DNA from: Ianthella basta
Taxonomy: Eukaryota; Porifera; Demospongiae; Verongiida; Ianthellidae
Length of the DNA: 64,000 bases
Direction of reading: 5' to 3'
Assembly: GCA_964019415.1 (NCBI GenBank)
Contig: OZ025879.1
Coordinates: forward strand, 4,034,137-4,098,136
Below are positions 62,721-64,000 of this stretch, one piece after another. A program made the translations under genes and the position numbers. Each line of letters begins with the position of its first letter. Position 1 is the first letter of the stretch. The notes under the pieces are model-generated. The model saw only the letters and a program-made list of their open reading frames with translations. It did no database searches and was not told the DNA's origin.

Positions 62721-62747
62721 GTGAGTCCTACCCTTTTCACCTATCCT

Positions 62748-63425
62748 GCATTAGCCAGCTAATGCAACTTTATATCACACCTATGAAGTTCTGTGCCTAC
62801 ATACCGATCATTGATACAGAAAAGTACACAACATGCTCAAAAGCCTAAGTAGAAGAAAGAACGGAGCTCAGTCAAGCCCTGGACAGAGAGTGATTGGACT
62901 AAAATGTGATAAGGCATGCCTAATAACAGTTAGTCATGATTACATGGGTACTGTCATGCATACACACTTTATATAACTATGTGTATATAAATGACATTCA
63001 ACATTAGTTTCCATCGATTCCTTATCAATTGACCACCCTGCCTTGCTGTTACTTCTTATGCTATTAGTATTCTTCTATTCCTTTACATCTTCCTTGTGTA
63101 AGGATCACCCAATGAATTAATGGAACTTGTGCACCTGAACATGATGTGCATGTATGAAGTTTGAAATAATTCTACTGCACATATCAACCAGTTTAGTTTA
63201 CGTGCCTGATATCCACTCCTCTACCTCCAATATGTAATATGTGGTGTGCACCAACCAGTGACTGGACATGATTTTGTACAATTGATTCAATTTGTTCATT
63301 AGAGTCAAATATGATTTCAGGTACGTACCATATAACTTTTAGTCACTTTATGCTACATATAGGATTATAGAGACTTGCCAGCCTACTGTCTATTTTAGCC
63401 AATCATTAATAATTATCAGAAAGTT
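62748..63425. other. Stretch after the array with no supported gene
   Basis: AT-rich with short frames. A weak exon-like segment at about 63302-63319 is followed by gtacgt but has no family support. Confidence 0.4.
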
Positions 63426-63660
63426 CATCTGAACACACAGTACTGTATATCCATGTATTCATGTGTTACTCCAAGAAAAGCACAACGGTTAATTGGTTTA
63501 TTCAATCTTAAGTCTTACAAGGGACAGAACAGGTGCATCTGAACACACAGTGCTGTATATCCATGTATTCATGTGTTACTCCAAGAAAAGCACAACGGTT
63601 AATTGGTTTATTCAATCTAAGTCTTACAAGGGACAGAACAGGTGCATCTGAACACACAGT
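63426..63660. repeat. About 110-bp tandem repeat, just over two copies
   Basis: The word catctgaacacacagt starts at 63426, 63536 and 63645, giving periods of 110 and 109 bp. The second copy is near identical to the first; the third is partial. Confidence 0.88.
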
Positions 63661-63889
63661 GCTATACATCCATGTGACGTGACTCCAAGATAAAGCAAAA
63701 CACTGTTGTGTATATTACAACATACAAGAGACAAAACAGGTGAAATATGTCGTTCTGAAAGGAGTACTGTTGGCACATCCAGGACATCATACACACACAC
63801 AAGTACACACAGCAACTGTTGGAAAGTGTGGTGTACATACTTGCCCCAGAACAACACGACACACATGCAAAGACAAGATGCCTTAGTGC

Positions 63890-63983
63890 TTATGGACTGT
63901 TCCACATTCCCTGATGGGAGTGGAAGTAGTGCACAAAATTGGGGTACTTGTGTCTGAAGATCTCATAGCCTTTAGCTCGCACC
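63890..63983 (-). CDS. Last exon of an unrecognised minus-strand gene
   Basis: Read on the minus strand, an acceptor gtgttgcag is followed by an open frame of about 30 codons (VRAKGYEIFRHKYPNFVHYF, then HSHQGMWNSP) and a TAA whose + coordinates are 63890-63892. The residue mix, with aromatic and basic residues, looks like real protein. I do not recognise the family. The rest of the gene lies beyond the window. It runs tail-to-tail with the CARD gene and array, or lies within an intron of it. Confidence 0.5.
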
Positions 63984-64000
63984 CTGCAACACAACAGCAC

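Larger units (their letters stand above)
54621..62747 (+). repeat. 207-bp tandem array, 36 units, each with two abutting 3'/5' splice-site pairs
   Basis: The unit period is 207 bp for most neighbours (206 or 211 in a few), interrupted once by a retroelement at about 55228-56040. Each unit reads, in order: gtgagtcctaccc, a gctaatgac-type branchpoint-like motif, tctctttctcctcctcac, acatgaaacatggcag|gtgagtttgtagc, then ttctcctttcttccacctcag, three variable bases, and gtgagt again. The intervals between splice sites are about 109 and 94 bp, near minimal intron size. Both GTGAGT donors and both AG acceptors are kept in every unit I checked. Units 1-3 are more diverged than the rest. No frame is open through a unit, so it is not an ordinary coding repeat. 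It lies 3' of the last recognised CARD-gene exon on the same strand. Confidence 0.93.

Noticed and set aside
54621-62747. CRISPR-like array
   Set aside because: Units are 207 bp and nearly identical throughout, with no unique spacers, and the genome is animal.
54621-62747. Protein-coding tandem domain repeat
   Set aside because: Every frame through the unit contains stops (for example taa and tga after 'gcag'), so no long repeat protein is possible.
63302-63319. Terminal exon of the CARD gene after the array
   Set aside because: Only a 16-18-nt segment with a possible acceptor and donor; no coding evidence, so not annotated.

Overview
The window is nuclear DNA of an animal. Its genes are split into many short exons with GT-AG introns of about 60 bp to 2 kb, and several are animal-type: an EZH histone methyltransferase, an ATF6-type transmembrane bZIP factor, a CARD plus coiled-coil protein and an AK9-type multidomain adenylate kinase. 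Dense gene packing with introns full of small transposons suggests a sponge or another early-branching invertebrate. That placement is an inference; no rRNA or mitochondrial marker is present.

Layout: 1-3.1 kb holds gene debris (a RecQ-like helicase fragment and a small inverted-repeat element). 3.1-7.9 kb (+) is the EZH gene, whose N-terminal exons were not found. 9.4-18.5 kb (-) holds two tandem holocarboxylase synthetase (HLCS) paralogs. 18.7-21.2 kb (+) is CACYBP. 22.4-26.9 kb (-) is a FUBP/KSRP-type four-KH protein. 27.0-27.2 kb (+) is a small one-span membrane protein. 27.5-31.8 kb (-) is ATF6-like. 31.9-45.1 kb (+) is AK9, with 30 exons in consistent phase. 45.3-48.1 kb (-) is COQ2. 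48.2-54.3 kb and beyond (+) is a CARD/coiled-coil gene. 54.6-62.7 kb is a 207-bp tandem array inside or just after that gene. 63.9 kb (-) is the last exon of an unrecognised gene. Neighbours strictly alternate head-to-head and tail-to-tail, with start codons only about 109-254 bp apart at four divergent pairs.

The most unusual object is the 207-bp array. It has 36 units, and each carries two splice-site pairs. One is a 3' splice site directly abutting a 5' splice site (...ggcag|gtgagt), a zero-length, recursive-type site. The other is a 3' splice site and a 5' splice site separated by exactly three bases (cctcag|NNN|gtgagt). The units are otherwise nearly identical, yet those three bases take 12 different values encoding 11 amino acids and no stop. 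The last recognised upstream exon ends in phase 0, so each triplet would add or swap one amino acid. This looks like a candidate one-codon microexon array; RNA evidence is needed to prove or kill it.

The rest of the window is mostly housekeeping (biotin ligation, ubiquinone synthesis, nucleotide metabolism, ER stress, Polycomb silencing) with no shared pathway visible. Exon coordinates come from reading splice consensus and phase by eye.
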